33,130 nucleotides of DNA from a virus, in the IMG/VR virus record IMGVR_UViG_3300030060_000840, positions 1-33,130 of that record. One strand, written 5' to 3'. Position 1 is the stretch's first letter. The number at the start of each line of letters is the position of its first letter. Below the pieces are notes generated by a model. The model was not told where the DNA came from. It worked only from the letters and a program-made list of their open reading frames with translations, and did no database searches. The position numbers were made by a program, and so were the translations under genes. Positions 1 to 5,017 of this stretch are shown in pieces.

Positions 1-299
1 AATGCTTCACCATTCTTTTGCTTCAACAAAAGTAAATCGTTATCATAATTATTATTTTTTTTCCCAAGATATTTTGAGATCAAAGCAAAACCATTATGTC
101 TGTATTTGCTTTCGCATAATAATTGTATTGATGTTATGTAATTACTATCTCCAAATATCTTGACACTTAAATCAATATCACTTGGATAATCTTTTAATGC
201 ACCTGATAATGGCTGTCGTTTTGCACTCCATCCCCAGCTATTGAAAAGATTTACCCACCATCTTTCATGGTAACTTCCTTTGTTCTTTTCGTTTGACAT
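1..299 (-). CDS. Holliday-junction-resolvase-like nuclease, partial (3' end outside window)
   Basis: Read on the minus strand from ATG at 299-297, with a GGAGG ribosome site just upstream. The frame stays open to the left edge, so about 99 residues are seen and the C-terminus is missing. A basic, aromatic N-terminus (HERWWVNLF) is followed by QPLSGALKDYPSDIDL and, later, CESKYR. That spacing matches the PD-(D/E)xK core of phage Holliday-junction-resolvase-like nucleases: an acidic residue in the SDID part, then ExK. Such enzymes cleave branched DNA during replication or before packaging. The start overlaps the end of the HTH gene by 35 nt, which suggests coupled translation. Family assignment is from motif spacing only, and other PD-(D/E)xK nucleases are possible. 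Confidence 0.6.
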   Translation of the reverse strand, partial: MSNEKNKGSYHERWWVNLFNSWGWSAKRQPLSGALKDYPSDIDLSVKIFGDSNYITSIQLLCESKYRHNGFALISKYLGKKNNNYDNDLLLLKQKNGEA

Positions 300-546
300 T
301 CGCACCTCCAATAGTTTGAATTGTTATTCCTAATTCAAGTGCATCAAGCCAGCAACTAAACATAAATCCTGATGGCACTCTTTTAAATGTTTCCCACTTC
401 TGCATTAGACTTGGTTCGATACCCATTTCACCAGCCAATGCTTCTTGGCTCATACCTTTTTTATTTCGATATTTTTTTAAATCGTTTATAATTTTTTGCC
501 AGTTCTCTGTTATTTTTACTGGCCTTTTGTAATGAGTAAAGTGCAT
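265..546 (-). CDS. XRE-type helix-turn-helix DNA-binding protein
   Basis: About 93 residues from ATG 546; an in-frame TTG at 552 also exists. Residues ~25-60 contain a Cro/C1-type helix-turn-helix: KKGMSQEALAGEMGIEPSLM, then QKWETFKRVP in place of the usual recognition-helix tail. It should bind DNA as a small phage regulator. It overlaps the upstream gene (461-700) by about 85 nt and the downstream resolvase-like gene by 35 nt, so the three form one compact minus-strand unit. No clear ribosome site precedes ATG 546, so the true start could be shorter, provided helix 1 (ENWQKIINDLKKYR) is kept. Target sites are unknown; the near-palindromes at 714-725 and 1601-1616 are candidates. Confidence 0.6.
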   Translation of the reverse strand: MHFTHYKRPVKITENWQKIINDLKKYRNKKGMSQEALAGEMGIEPSLMQKWETFKRVPSGFMFSCWLDALELGITIQTIGGANVKRKEQRKLP

Positions 547-700
547 CTTCAACCTTTAAAGCTGTTGCGTGTTTCAACTCAGCACCATTGATTGCACGAT
601 AATATGTAGACATATCAATGCCTGAGTGTTTCCATGCTTGTATCAAAGATATATCTATCTTCCTAGATATTCTTATCAATTCAACTATATAACTATTCAT
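461..700 (-). CDS. Small HTH-like regulatory protein
   Basis: 79 residues from ATG 700 (GTG at 706 is an alternative; AAGG lies just upstream). The N-terminal half, IDISLIQAWKHSGIDMSTYYRAIN, has the helix-turn-helix pattern of short Cro-like or excisionase-like proteins. The C-terminus is Lys-rich (KNYKRFKKISK) and suits DNA contact. It lies directly upstream of a second HTH gene and overlaps its 5' end by about 85 nt. The pair resembles a phage regulatory cassette, but no integrase is visible, so a lysogeny role cannot be claimed. A near-palindromic TGCATTAACGCA element sits about 14 nt upstream of the start, where autoregulation could act. Confidence 0.5.
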   Translation of the reverse strand: MNSYIVELIRISRKIDISLIQAWKHSGIDMSTYYRAINGAELKHATALKVEDALYSLQKASKNNRELAKNYKRFKKISK

Positions 701-713
701 AATCACACCTTAC

Positions 714-725
714 TGCATTAACGCA
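714..725. promoter_or_regulatory. Near-palindromic operator-like element TGCATTAACGCA
   Basis: The element lies between the 831-1064 gene and the small HTH gene. It differs by one base from the 12-mer at 1603-1614, and both lie upstream of minus-strand genes. Short inverted half-sites (TGC...GCA) suit a dimeric repressor. The role is inferred from position and repetition only. Confidence 0.3.
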
Positions 726-729
726 ATGA

Positions 730-823
730 ACACAACCACACGGCTTGTTTGGGTTAGCCGTGTTGGTTGTGTATCTCAATGGTAGTACCACCATAGGTAT
801 CCTACATTTTATGGACATTGAGA
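730..823. other. Structured intergenic element: two adjacent stem-loops
   Basis: The first stem is ACACAACCACACGGCT (730-745) against AGCCGTGTTGGTTGTGT (756-772), with a 10-nt loop and a single bulge. The second is TCTCAATG (774-781) against CATTGAGA (816-823), enclosing CCATA/TATGG (791-795 with 810-814). On the plus strand the second stem is followed by a T-rich stretch (ATTCTTTTTATT). The element fills the gap between the minus-strand genes at 831-1064 and 461-700. It may be a terminator, a processing site or a small structured RNA; strand is undecided. It is not a tRNA: no T-arm or acceptor stem can be drawn. Confidence 0.45.
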
Positions 824-830
824 ATTCTTT

Positions 831-1064
831 TTATTCACTATCTTGTTCCTCAAGATATTCTTCTGCTGATGAATATTCATAGCCATCACCACAAACTACA
901 TAATCAAGACTTCTTGATCCATGCCATCCTACTGATTCATTGATTCCATCAACAAAAGCAGTTTTTTCTTTTTCGCTTTCAAAATAATATTCGCTGATGT
1001 CGTTGTTATCCATACCCCATACGACTTCAATTTTGATGTCGCTTTGTTTAGTATAATCAACCAT
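831..1064 (-). CDS. Small acidic hypothetical protein
   Basis: 77 residues, ATG start at 1064. The protein is strongly acidic and ends in a Glu/Asp/Ser-rich tail (SSAEEYLEEQDSE). An N-terminal strand-like segment (SDIKIEVVWGM) and aromatic residues point to a small folded domain. Its start overlaps the end of the preceding gene by 8 nt, so the two are probably translated together. I do not recognise the family. Small acidic early proteins in phages often bind or mimic nucleic-acid-binding host factors, but nothing specific supports that here. Confidence 0.55.
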   Translation of the reverse strand: MVDYTKQSDIKIEVVWGMDNNDISEYYFESEKEKTAFVDGINESVGWHGSRSLDYVVCGDGYEYSSAEEYLEEQDSE

Positions 1065-1296
1065 TGACTTCCTCCTGATCTACATACCAATGAAACTGCT
1101 GGACCTCATACATATTACCTTTCATGTAATCCTCAATGAGTCTGTTGATATTGACTAACTCATTCTCAGCTAGTTTGTAAAAGCCTGGTGTAGTCTTATC
1201 TCTTGTAAGATATATCTTGAGTTTGATCCTACAGTTAAGACTTACAGATATTTCTTTTAAGGTTTCTTTAGCACCTATGTCGACGACCTTACCCAT
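1057..1296 (-). CDS. Hypothetical protein
   Basis: 79 residues from ATG 1296, preceded by GGAGG at good spacing. A longer upstream frame exists but would overlap the neighbouring gene almost entirely, so the short start is preferred. The N-terminal half is beta-like (GKVVDIGAKETLKEISVSL, then RIKLKIYLTR), followed by a helix (AENELVNINRLIEDYMKG). It overlaps the upstream gene by 8 nt and the downstream gene by 8 nt, in a tight three-gene chain. No recognised domain. Confidence 0.55.
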   Translation of the reverse strand: MGKVVDIGAKETLKEISVSLNCRIKLKIYLTRDKTTPGFYKLAENELVNINRLIEDYMKGNMYEVQQFHWYVDQEEVNG

Positions 1297-1561
1297 AGTA
1301 ACCTCCATCTTTATTTGCCATGATTGCTTTTGCTTCAGCTTCTTCAGCAAGAGCATCAAGTATATTGTTACATTCAACTTCAAACATACCGATTGGACTT
1401 GAGTTTGTAATCTCAATACCTCTGTCTCTTAGACTTTGAATAAACCTAAGACACTCGATAGGTGAGTTACCAAACTCAGTTTTCATTGAGTCAACAACCT
1501 TGTTTGCTATTTGATTTAAGATATTGTCAGCCGTCATGGCTTCGCTATTTGATAAATTCAT
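1289..1561 (-). CDS. Hypothetical protein, first of a three-gene chain
   Basis: 90 residues from ATG 1561, with a GGAG-type site in the upstream gap. The protein is helical and mildly acidic, with an Ala/Glu-rich C-terminal helix (NNILDALAEEAEAKAIM) and a Gly/Tyr end (GGYYG). It is preceded by a 58-nt gap that carries the near-perfect palindrome ATTGCATGAACGCAAT (1601-1616), so this gene is a candidate first gene of a regulated sub-operon. No function is recognised. Confidence 0.5.
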   Translation of the reverse strand: MNLSNSEAMTADNILNQIANKVVDSMKTEFGNSPIECLRFIQSLRDRGIEITNSSPIGMFEVECNNILDALAEEAEAKAIMANKDGGYYG

Positions 1562-1600
1562 TCGTTATTCTCCTCTATATTTATCAAAGTGTTATATATT

Positions 1601-1616
1601 ATTGCATGAACGCAAT
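1601..1616. promoter_or_regulatory. Inverted-repeat operator-like element ATTGCATGAACGCAAT
   Basis: The half-sites ATTGC and GCAAT are perfect inverted repeats around 6 nt. The element lies in the 58-nt gap between the ArdC-like gene and the gene at 1289-1561. Its 12-nt core recurs exactly, in reverse complement, at 31725-31736 and with one change at 714-725. It is a candidate binding site for one of the two HTH proteins. Confidence 0.35.
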
Positions 1617-1619
1617 AGA

Positions 1620-2501
1620 TTATGCAACCTTTTTCTGCAATGATCTTGCAATATTTTTGCGTTGATAATCATTGAGAAAAGAGACTGCGTGTTTAGCCAA
1701 AGACATTGCATCCCATAGTGTCTTTGGTTTCTTTTTGACTGCTTGTAACCAGCCTTTGAGGTAAGCAGTTGTATTGTCTGTTGGTTTAGATTGAATCTTG
1801 AGATTTGCAGCGATCAATGCACTGCCAAGTTCAGCAACCAATTCTTCGAAAGCATATGATTGTCTTTCTTGTGATAGCTTTCTGTTTAGTCTTTGGTCCG
1901 CACCTGTCCAATGTATAATCTCATGTGCCAGTACAGAATAGTAATCAATGTCTGTTCTGAATGTATCAAAGTCAGGCATACGGATTTCATCTTTTGATGG
2001 AACATAACAGGCTTTGTTGTGACCAGTATGAATTGTTGCTGGTATGTTTGCGAACCAGTTGATGCACTGCTGTTTGATTGCTTTATCGGTTATCATTTCT
2101 TCTGTTACAAATGATTGCTCTGATTGCAGTTTAGGTAAGCCTTTGACTTGATCGCGATTGAAGACAGCCCAAGTCTTGAAGCCCTTGATGAATACATTAT
2201 CGTCGTCGTCAGTGCCAATTCTTGGTTGCAATATGTATTGATTGTATGCAGTTGCTGACTGACCTCCGACATCACCACCAATTTGTTTCCATTGGTTGTA
2301 TGTACCCCATTGATTACTGGTATAACCTCGCATATCTTTGACCATCCAAAGCCAAAAGCAATTCAATCCTTGATACTCATAGCCATCAGTGTTGATTGGA
2401 AATCTAAAGTCTCGATTATGCCAGGGCATTTGCCATTTGTTATCAATGCCGTCTTCAATCTTTTTGATAATGATTTGAACAATTTTATCTGCTTTGCTCA
2501 T
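1620..2501 (-). CDS. ardC: ArdC-like antirestriction protein (ssDNA-binding domain plus zincin-like metallopeptidase)
   Basis: 293 residues. The N-terminal ~130 residues match the ArdC-type ssDNA-binding domain: MPWHNRDFRFPINTDGYEYQ, then GLNCFWLW, and further on NRDQVKGLP. The C-terminal half is a metallopeptidase with the zinc motif HEIIHW at about residue 193 and a downstream FEELVAELGSALIAA helix supplying the third ligand region. Known ArdC proteins protect incoming DNA from host type I/II restriction. In a phage this would act at genome entry, which fits its place in a divergent, presumably early, block. It shares 17 nt with the upstream membrane-protein gene. Both domains look complete; in vivo activity is an inference. 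Confidence 0.85.
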   Translation of the reverse strand: MSKADKIVQIIIKKIEDGIDNKWQMPWHNRDFRFPINTDGYEYQGLNCFWLWMVKDMRGYTSNQWGTYNQWKQIGGDVGGQSATAYNQYILQPRIGTDDDDNVFIKGFKTWAVFNRDQVKGLPKLQSEQSFVTEEMITDKAIKQQCINWFANIPATIHTGHNKACYVPSKDEIRMPDFDTFRTDIDYYSVLAHEIIHWTGADQRLNRKLSQERQSYAFEELVAELGSALIAANLKIQSKPTDNTTAYLKGWLQAVKKKPKTLWDAMSLAKHAVSFLNDYQRKNIARSLQKKVA

Positions 2502-2691
2502 TGTCTTTCTCCCATCTTGGAATTGTTATTGTTAAATGAACTATTGTATTTAATGCTACCCCAGCTATAACGATTTGCCATATGCCATGATAGGGAAACA
2601 TTTGTGGAAAGCTGTGTATTACATATATGATTGCAATACATAATGGTATGCTCAACCATCCAGCTAGTTTGATTTGACCCATCCTACTCAT
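2485..2691 (-). CDS. Small two-helix membrane protein
   Basis: 68 residues. There are two hydrophobic segments: residues ~9-26 (AGWLSIPLCIAIIYVIHSF) and ~38-55 (IWQIVIAGVALNTIVHLTI). The N-terminus is basic and the C-terminus charged (PRWEKDNEQSR). Its start overlaps the stop of the upstream gene as ATGA, and its end overlaps the ArdC-like gene by 17 nt, so it is translationally coupled in an early operon. It is likely an inner-membrane protein. Superinfection exclusion is one possible role but there is no direct evidence. Confidence 0.55.
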   Translation of the reverse strand: MSRMGQIKLAGWLSIPLCIAIIYVIHSFPQMFPYHGIWQIVIAGVALNTIVHLTITIPRWEKDNEQSR

Positions 2692-2885
2692 GATGCGTTC
2701 ATCCTACACATTGCTCTTGCAACTTCTATGTCTTGCAAGATTATGTGTTTAGTATCTACAAATTTACCAGCATTGAATAATCTTATGTACCTTTCCATTG
2801 TCATGGTATCAAAGTTAAGATCATTCATGTCTTGGCAATACATTACATAAATTGTAAAGTCGTCGAGTGATATTTCTTCTTTCAT
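2688..2885 (-). CDS. Hypothetical protein
   Basis: 65 residues, ATG at 2885 with a GGAG site upstream (TTGGAGTAAATTTATG). It is acidic at the N-terminus and helical overall, with several Met and Cys residues and the ending EVARAMCRMNAS. The stop overlaps the next gene's start (ATGA). No known domain is recognised. The 92 nt upstream are non-coding as far as I can tell and contain two CGACG/CGTCG clusters. Confidence 0.5.
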   Translation of the reverse strand: MKEEISLDDFTIYVMYCQDMNDLNFDTMTMERYIRLFNAGKFVDTKHIILQDIEVARAMCRMNAS

Positions 2886-2977
2886 AAATTTACTCCAAGT
2901 TAATTGTTATTGATGATTACGACGACGGCTATTGCTACTGCTGTAACAACACGCCACGTCGTTTGCGATTTGTTATA

Positions 2978-3157
2978 TCAGAATTGATGGTTGTATTTTA
3001 TGTCGATATATTTGATTTTGTTTTGGTAATATTTAGATTTTGTTGATAGATAATTTTTGTAGTGGTTCATACGTCTAACAGCATGATTGAAATAGTAATA
3101 TTTAGATGACAGTTTTTGACGACGACCACAAGTTAATGTAATAATAATTTCGAACAT
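2978..3157 (-). CDS. Small basic, Tyr-rich hypothetical protein
   Basis: 59 residues from ATG 3157. The start is chosen because a perfect AAGGAGG site stands 5 nt upstream; a longer frame to 3223 would read through the upstream terminator. The protein is very basic and tyrosine-rich (CGRRQKLSSKYYYF, YLSTKSKYYQNKIKYIDIKY). A small nucleic-acid-binding protein is plausible but the family is not recognised. It sits just downstream of a strong terminator, so its transcript should either read through or start in the 3158-3195 gap. Confidence 0.55.
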   Translation of the reverse strand: MFEIIITLTCGRRQKLSSKYYYFNHAVRRMNHYKNYLSTKSKYYQNKIKYIDIKYNHQF

Positions 3158-3195
3158 ATGTACCTCCTTGTTGATACAGTAAGTGGTTGATAAGC

Positions 3196-3228
3196 ATAAA
3201 AAAAGAGGTGGCATGATTACCACCTCTT
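3196..3228 (-). terminator. Rho-independent terminator of the 3248-3664 gene
   Basis: On the minus strand the stem AAGAGGTGG/CCACCTCTT (9 bp, 8-nt loop) is followed directly by seven Ts. It starts about 20 nt after the stop codon of the upstream gene. In the inverted copy (near 4365-4398) the same region is present, but the right half of the stem has been lost. Confidence 0.85.
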
Positions 3229-3247
3229 AGGGAGAATTGGTTTGTGA

Positions 3248-3664
3248 TTAAGCTTTCAATAAAGCATCAATCTCGTCGAGTTCCGCTAGCTTGTTCTTGG
3301 AATTAGATGACTTTGCATTTTGAGTCCAAGCTTTACCAACTAATTTCTTATATACCTCGAGATCAGCCTGGTGTCTGTCATTAAGTTCTGAAAGCTCCTT
3401 TTGCTGTTCTCCAATGACGTAGGCTAGTTTAGACATCTGAACATGGATGACTTCCTGTCCAGAGTATGTCTCACGTAGGTCTGCAAGTTTGTCTCGGTTC
3501 TCAGAGATTTGATCAGACTTATATTGTATGCTGTTAGCAGAAGTGTAACAAGCGTCTCTAGCTATTGATTCTCTGAGATATGTTAGTGAATCTCCAGAAT
3601 GGTAGTTAATAACTTCGATTTTAGAATCTACTAAGTTCTTGTATTTTGTGCTTTTTTTAGACAT
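3248..3664 (-). CDS. Coiled-coil hypothetical protein, first gene of the left minus arm
   Basis: 138 residues, ATG 3664 with GGAGACT 8 nt upstream. It is charged and helical; residues ~50-105 (ISENRDKLADLRETY ... IGEQQKELSELNDRHQADLEVYKKL) look like a coiled coil. The C-terminus is Lys/Ser then acidic (LAELDEIDALLKA). Its own terminator and separate 5' flank make it a monocistronic unit placed exactly at the divergence point of the two genome arms. Function is unknown. It is unusual because a degraded copy of the whole transcription unit lies in inverse orientation across a 104-nt spacer. Confidence 0.7.
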   Translation of the reverse strand: MSKKSTKYKNLVDSKIEVINYHSGDSLTYLRESIARDACYTSANSIQYKSDQISENRDKLADLRETYSGQEVIHVQMSKLAYVIGEQQKELSELNDRHQADLEVYKKLVGKAWTQNAKSSNSKNKLAELDEIDALLKA

Positions 3665-3745
3665 TTTCTAGTCTCCTATTTGGTTAAAATGTAATGCTTT
3701 CGCATCATGATGACGGCATGACATATCATTCGTACATAGAAGATA

Positions 3746-3783
3746 CTGTTCGCCATGACGTCAGTCATATTACTAGCGAACAG
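3746..3783. repeat. Hairpin A at the centre of the inverted duplication
   Basis: The outer stem is CTGTTCGC (3746-3753) with GCGAACAG (3776-3783). Nested inside is ATGAC (3755-3759) with GTCAT (3764-3768). The hairpin is non-coding and not followed by a T-run. It lies in the spacer between the arms, so it is not part of the duplicated unit. Confidence 0.7.
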
Positions 3784-3795
3784 CATACATCAACG

Positions 3796-3840
3796 CGCTT
3801 TCAAGTTAGGCTATGGGTGGTACGGACAAACTTGAAAGCG
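3796..3840. repeat. Hairpin B at the centre of the inverted duplication
   Basis: A perfect 12-bp stem, CGCTTTCAAGTT (3796-3807) with AACTTGAAAGCG (3829-3840), and a 21-nt loop rich in G. It is 12 nt from hairpin A. Together the two fill the spacer between divergent units, a position suited to an origin, a protein-binding dyad or a regulatory RNA structure. No function can be fixed from sequence. Confidence 0.75.
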
Positions 3841-4415
3841 TGCGAATGATATGTGATGTTGACAGCATGATCCTCGCGAAAGGGTTGCATTTTAGCCAAA
3901 TCGTAGGAGACTCAAAATGTCTGAAAAAAGTGCGAAATGCTTTAGAACTTATTAGATTCTAAAATTGAAGTTATGTTTTTAGTATGCCCTTTTAGTACTA
4001 AAAAACTAGCATTGTGGAAGTTTCACTCATGTCTCAGAGAATTGATAGATAGAGTCTTACGCTTGTAACACTTCTGATGACAGTGTACAATGTTAGACTG
4101 GTCATATCTCTGAGGTTCGTGACAAACTCCTACGTGTGATATGCTCTGGACAGGATGTTAGGCATCCTCAGATGTCTATGCTTGCCGTAGTTGGAGAATA
4201 GTGAAAGGAGCGACTTAATGTCAAACACCACTGATGTCGAGGTATATAAGAACCTCTAGTTGGTAAAGGTTGGCACACGAAAAAGCAAAGGCGTCTAATT
4301 GTTAGAACAAGTAAGGAAGTCGACGATATTTATGCGAAAGCTTGGTCACAAACCTAGTCTGCCTTAGAGGTGGCTCTATTAATCATGACGCAACTTTGGT
4401 TAGGCTTAGCAACCA
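3840..4415. repeat. Right arm of the large inverted duplication
   Basis: The arm aligns with the reverse complement of 3184-3735. The 5' flank is especially well kept (GCGAATGATATGT, GCATTTTAGCCAAAT, GGAGACTCAAAATG), and the match ends at the AACCA block at 4411-4415. Beyond that the sequence is unrelated and leads into the terS promoter region. Confidence 0.85.
3917..4342 (+). pseudogene. Decayed inverted copy of the 3248-3664 coiled-coil gene
   Basis: ATG 3917 is preceded by the same GGAGACT as the intact gene. The frame begins MSEKSAK, parallel to MSKKSTK, but a 2-nt insertion and a TAG at codon 13 end it. Homology then continues to the gene's C-terminal codons (AAAGCT at 4337-4342) through many substitutions and several indels, including a 7-nt deletion. 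No frame remains open. The DNA may still work as a structural element or leader for the late operon, since it lies between the divergence point and the terS promoter. Confidence 0.8.
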
Positions 4416-4451
4416 ACAATAAGACTAGCTTGCCCTGGCAAGCCAAGCCTA
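4396..4451 (+). other. Hairpin-rich leader upstream of terS
   Basis: Three stems can be drawn: TTGGTT (4396-4401) with AACCAA (4411-4416), GCTTGC (4428-4433) with GCAAGC (4438-4443), and a long-range TAGGCTT (4401-4407) with AAGCCTA (4445-4451). The first and third share a base and would compete. The segment is non-coding and lies just upstream of a promoter-like sequence. It could be part of a packaging (pac/cos) region or a terminator of transcripts coming from the duplication. Confidence 0.4.
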
Positions 4452-4461
4452 TAATTGTAGG

Positions 4462-4491
4462 TTGACAAGTAGTATTTGGATGAAGTATTAG
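4462..4491 (+). promoter_or_regulatory. Sigma70-like promoter for the late operon
   Basis: TTGACA at 4462-4467, an 18-nt spacer, then TATTAG at 4486-4491. It is followed 19 nt later by the terS start. The -35 box is perfect and the -10 box moderate. It would be read by host RNA polymerase, which fits the absence of a phage polymerase in the window. Confidence 0.5.
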
Positions 4492-4509
4492 GGGGACTAG
4501 GGGGTTGTC

Positions 4510-4896
4510 ATGAGTTCAGATTTAGACAATGGTCGTCGACCTTTGACAAAGAAACAGATGCTTTTAGTTGATACACTCGTAGCAGAAGGTTGTAGTATAG
4601 CTAAAGCCAGCCAAGAAGCTGGCTACGCTAGTGGTGAGTCTGGAAGAGTCACGGCTAGCAAAGCTTTGCGATTACCTCATGTGCAAGAGTACATGATGAA
4701 ACGAATAACAGAATCATTGGGTGTTAATGCTACGTTAGCTAGTGCAAAGCTTGTTAAGCTAGCCAGCGGTGCTAAAAGTGAGTATGTCCAGCTTGAAGCA
4801 AGTAAAGATATCCTTGATAGAGCTGGATTCAAAGCACCAGATAAACATATGCATCTACACGCTGGTGAAATTAAGGTACAGATCGATCTTACATAG
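4510..4896 (+). CDS. Terminase small subunit
   Basis: 128 residues. The N-terminal part (PLTKKQMLLVDTLVAEGCSI, then AKASQEAGYAS) is the DNA-binding helix-turn-helix domain of the Terminase_2 type. It is followed by SKALRLPHVQEYM and a helical oligomerisation region (LEASKDILDRAGF). The protein recognises the packaging site and loads the large subunit. It is the first gene of the plus-strand late arm, with a promoter and two TAGGGGG repeats directly upstream; the GGGGG at 4500-4504 may serve as ribosome site. Unusually, five genes or small ORFs separate it from most of the head module, with terL about 2.5 kb downstream. Confidence 0.85.
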   Translation: MSSDLDNGRRPLTKKQMLLVDTLVAEGCSIAKASQEAGYASGESGRVTASKALRLPHVQEYMMKRITESLGVNATLASAKLVKLASGAKSEYVQLEASKDILDRAGFKAPDKHMHLHAGEIKVQIDLT

Positions 4897-4972
4897 TATG
4901 TAGGGGGGTTAAAAAACGTTGTACTGTTACTGTTACTTCCCTCTCACTCGCATTTATTTCACAAAGGTTCGG

Positions 4973-4983
4973 TTTGTGCGTTG
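4973..4983 (+). promoter_or_regulatory. TTTGTGCGTTG element, copy 1
   Basis: An intergenic 11-mer in the 121-nt gap between terS and the next gene, 35 nt before its ATG and followed by a T-rich stretch and TATAAG. The same word recurs at 13012 and 22594, and with one change at 8936, always ahead of a late gene group. A phage-specific promoter or regulator site is possible. Confidence 0.4.
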
Positions 4984-5017
4984 CCTGATATATTTTTTTT
5001 CCTTTATAAGCTAGAGT

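Larger units (their letters stand above)
3184..3735. repeat. Left arm of a large imperfect inverted duplication
   Basis: The reverse complement of this arm aligns end to end with 3840-4415. It covers the 5' flank, the whole 3248-3664 gene, its terminator and about 15 nt beyond. Shared blocks include GAATGATATGT, GGAGACT before the ATG, TAGATTCTAAAAT, ACTCTGGACAGGA-like and GAGGTATATAAGAA. By eye, identity is roughly 65-75% with small indels. This arm holds the intact gene. Confidence 0.85.

Noticed and set aside
774-823. tRNA-like segment (CTCAATGGTAG resembles a D-arm)
   Set aside because: No acceptor stem, anticodon arm or T-arm can be formed; better explained as a stem TCTCAATG/CATTGAGA.
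2892-2975. A minus-strand frame encoding a membrane-like peptide (TTWRVVTAVAIAVVVIINNN)
   Set aside because: No ATG, GTG or TTG start follows the preceding in-frame stop, and there is no ribosome site; the hydrophobic run arises partly from the CGTCGTC word.
4897-5017. A terminator after terS
   Set aside because: The G-run at 4903 and CCCTCT at about 4938 do not form a stable stem, and no T-run follows at the right distance.
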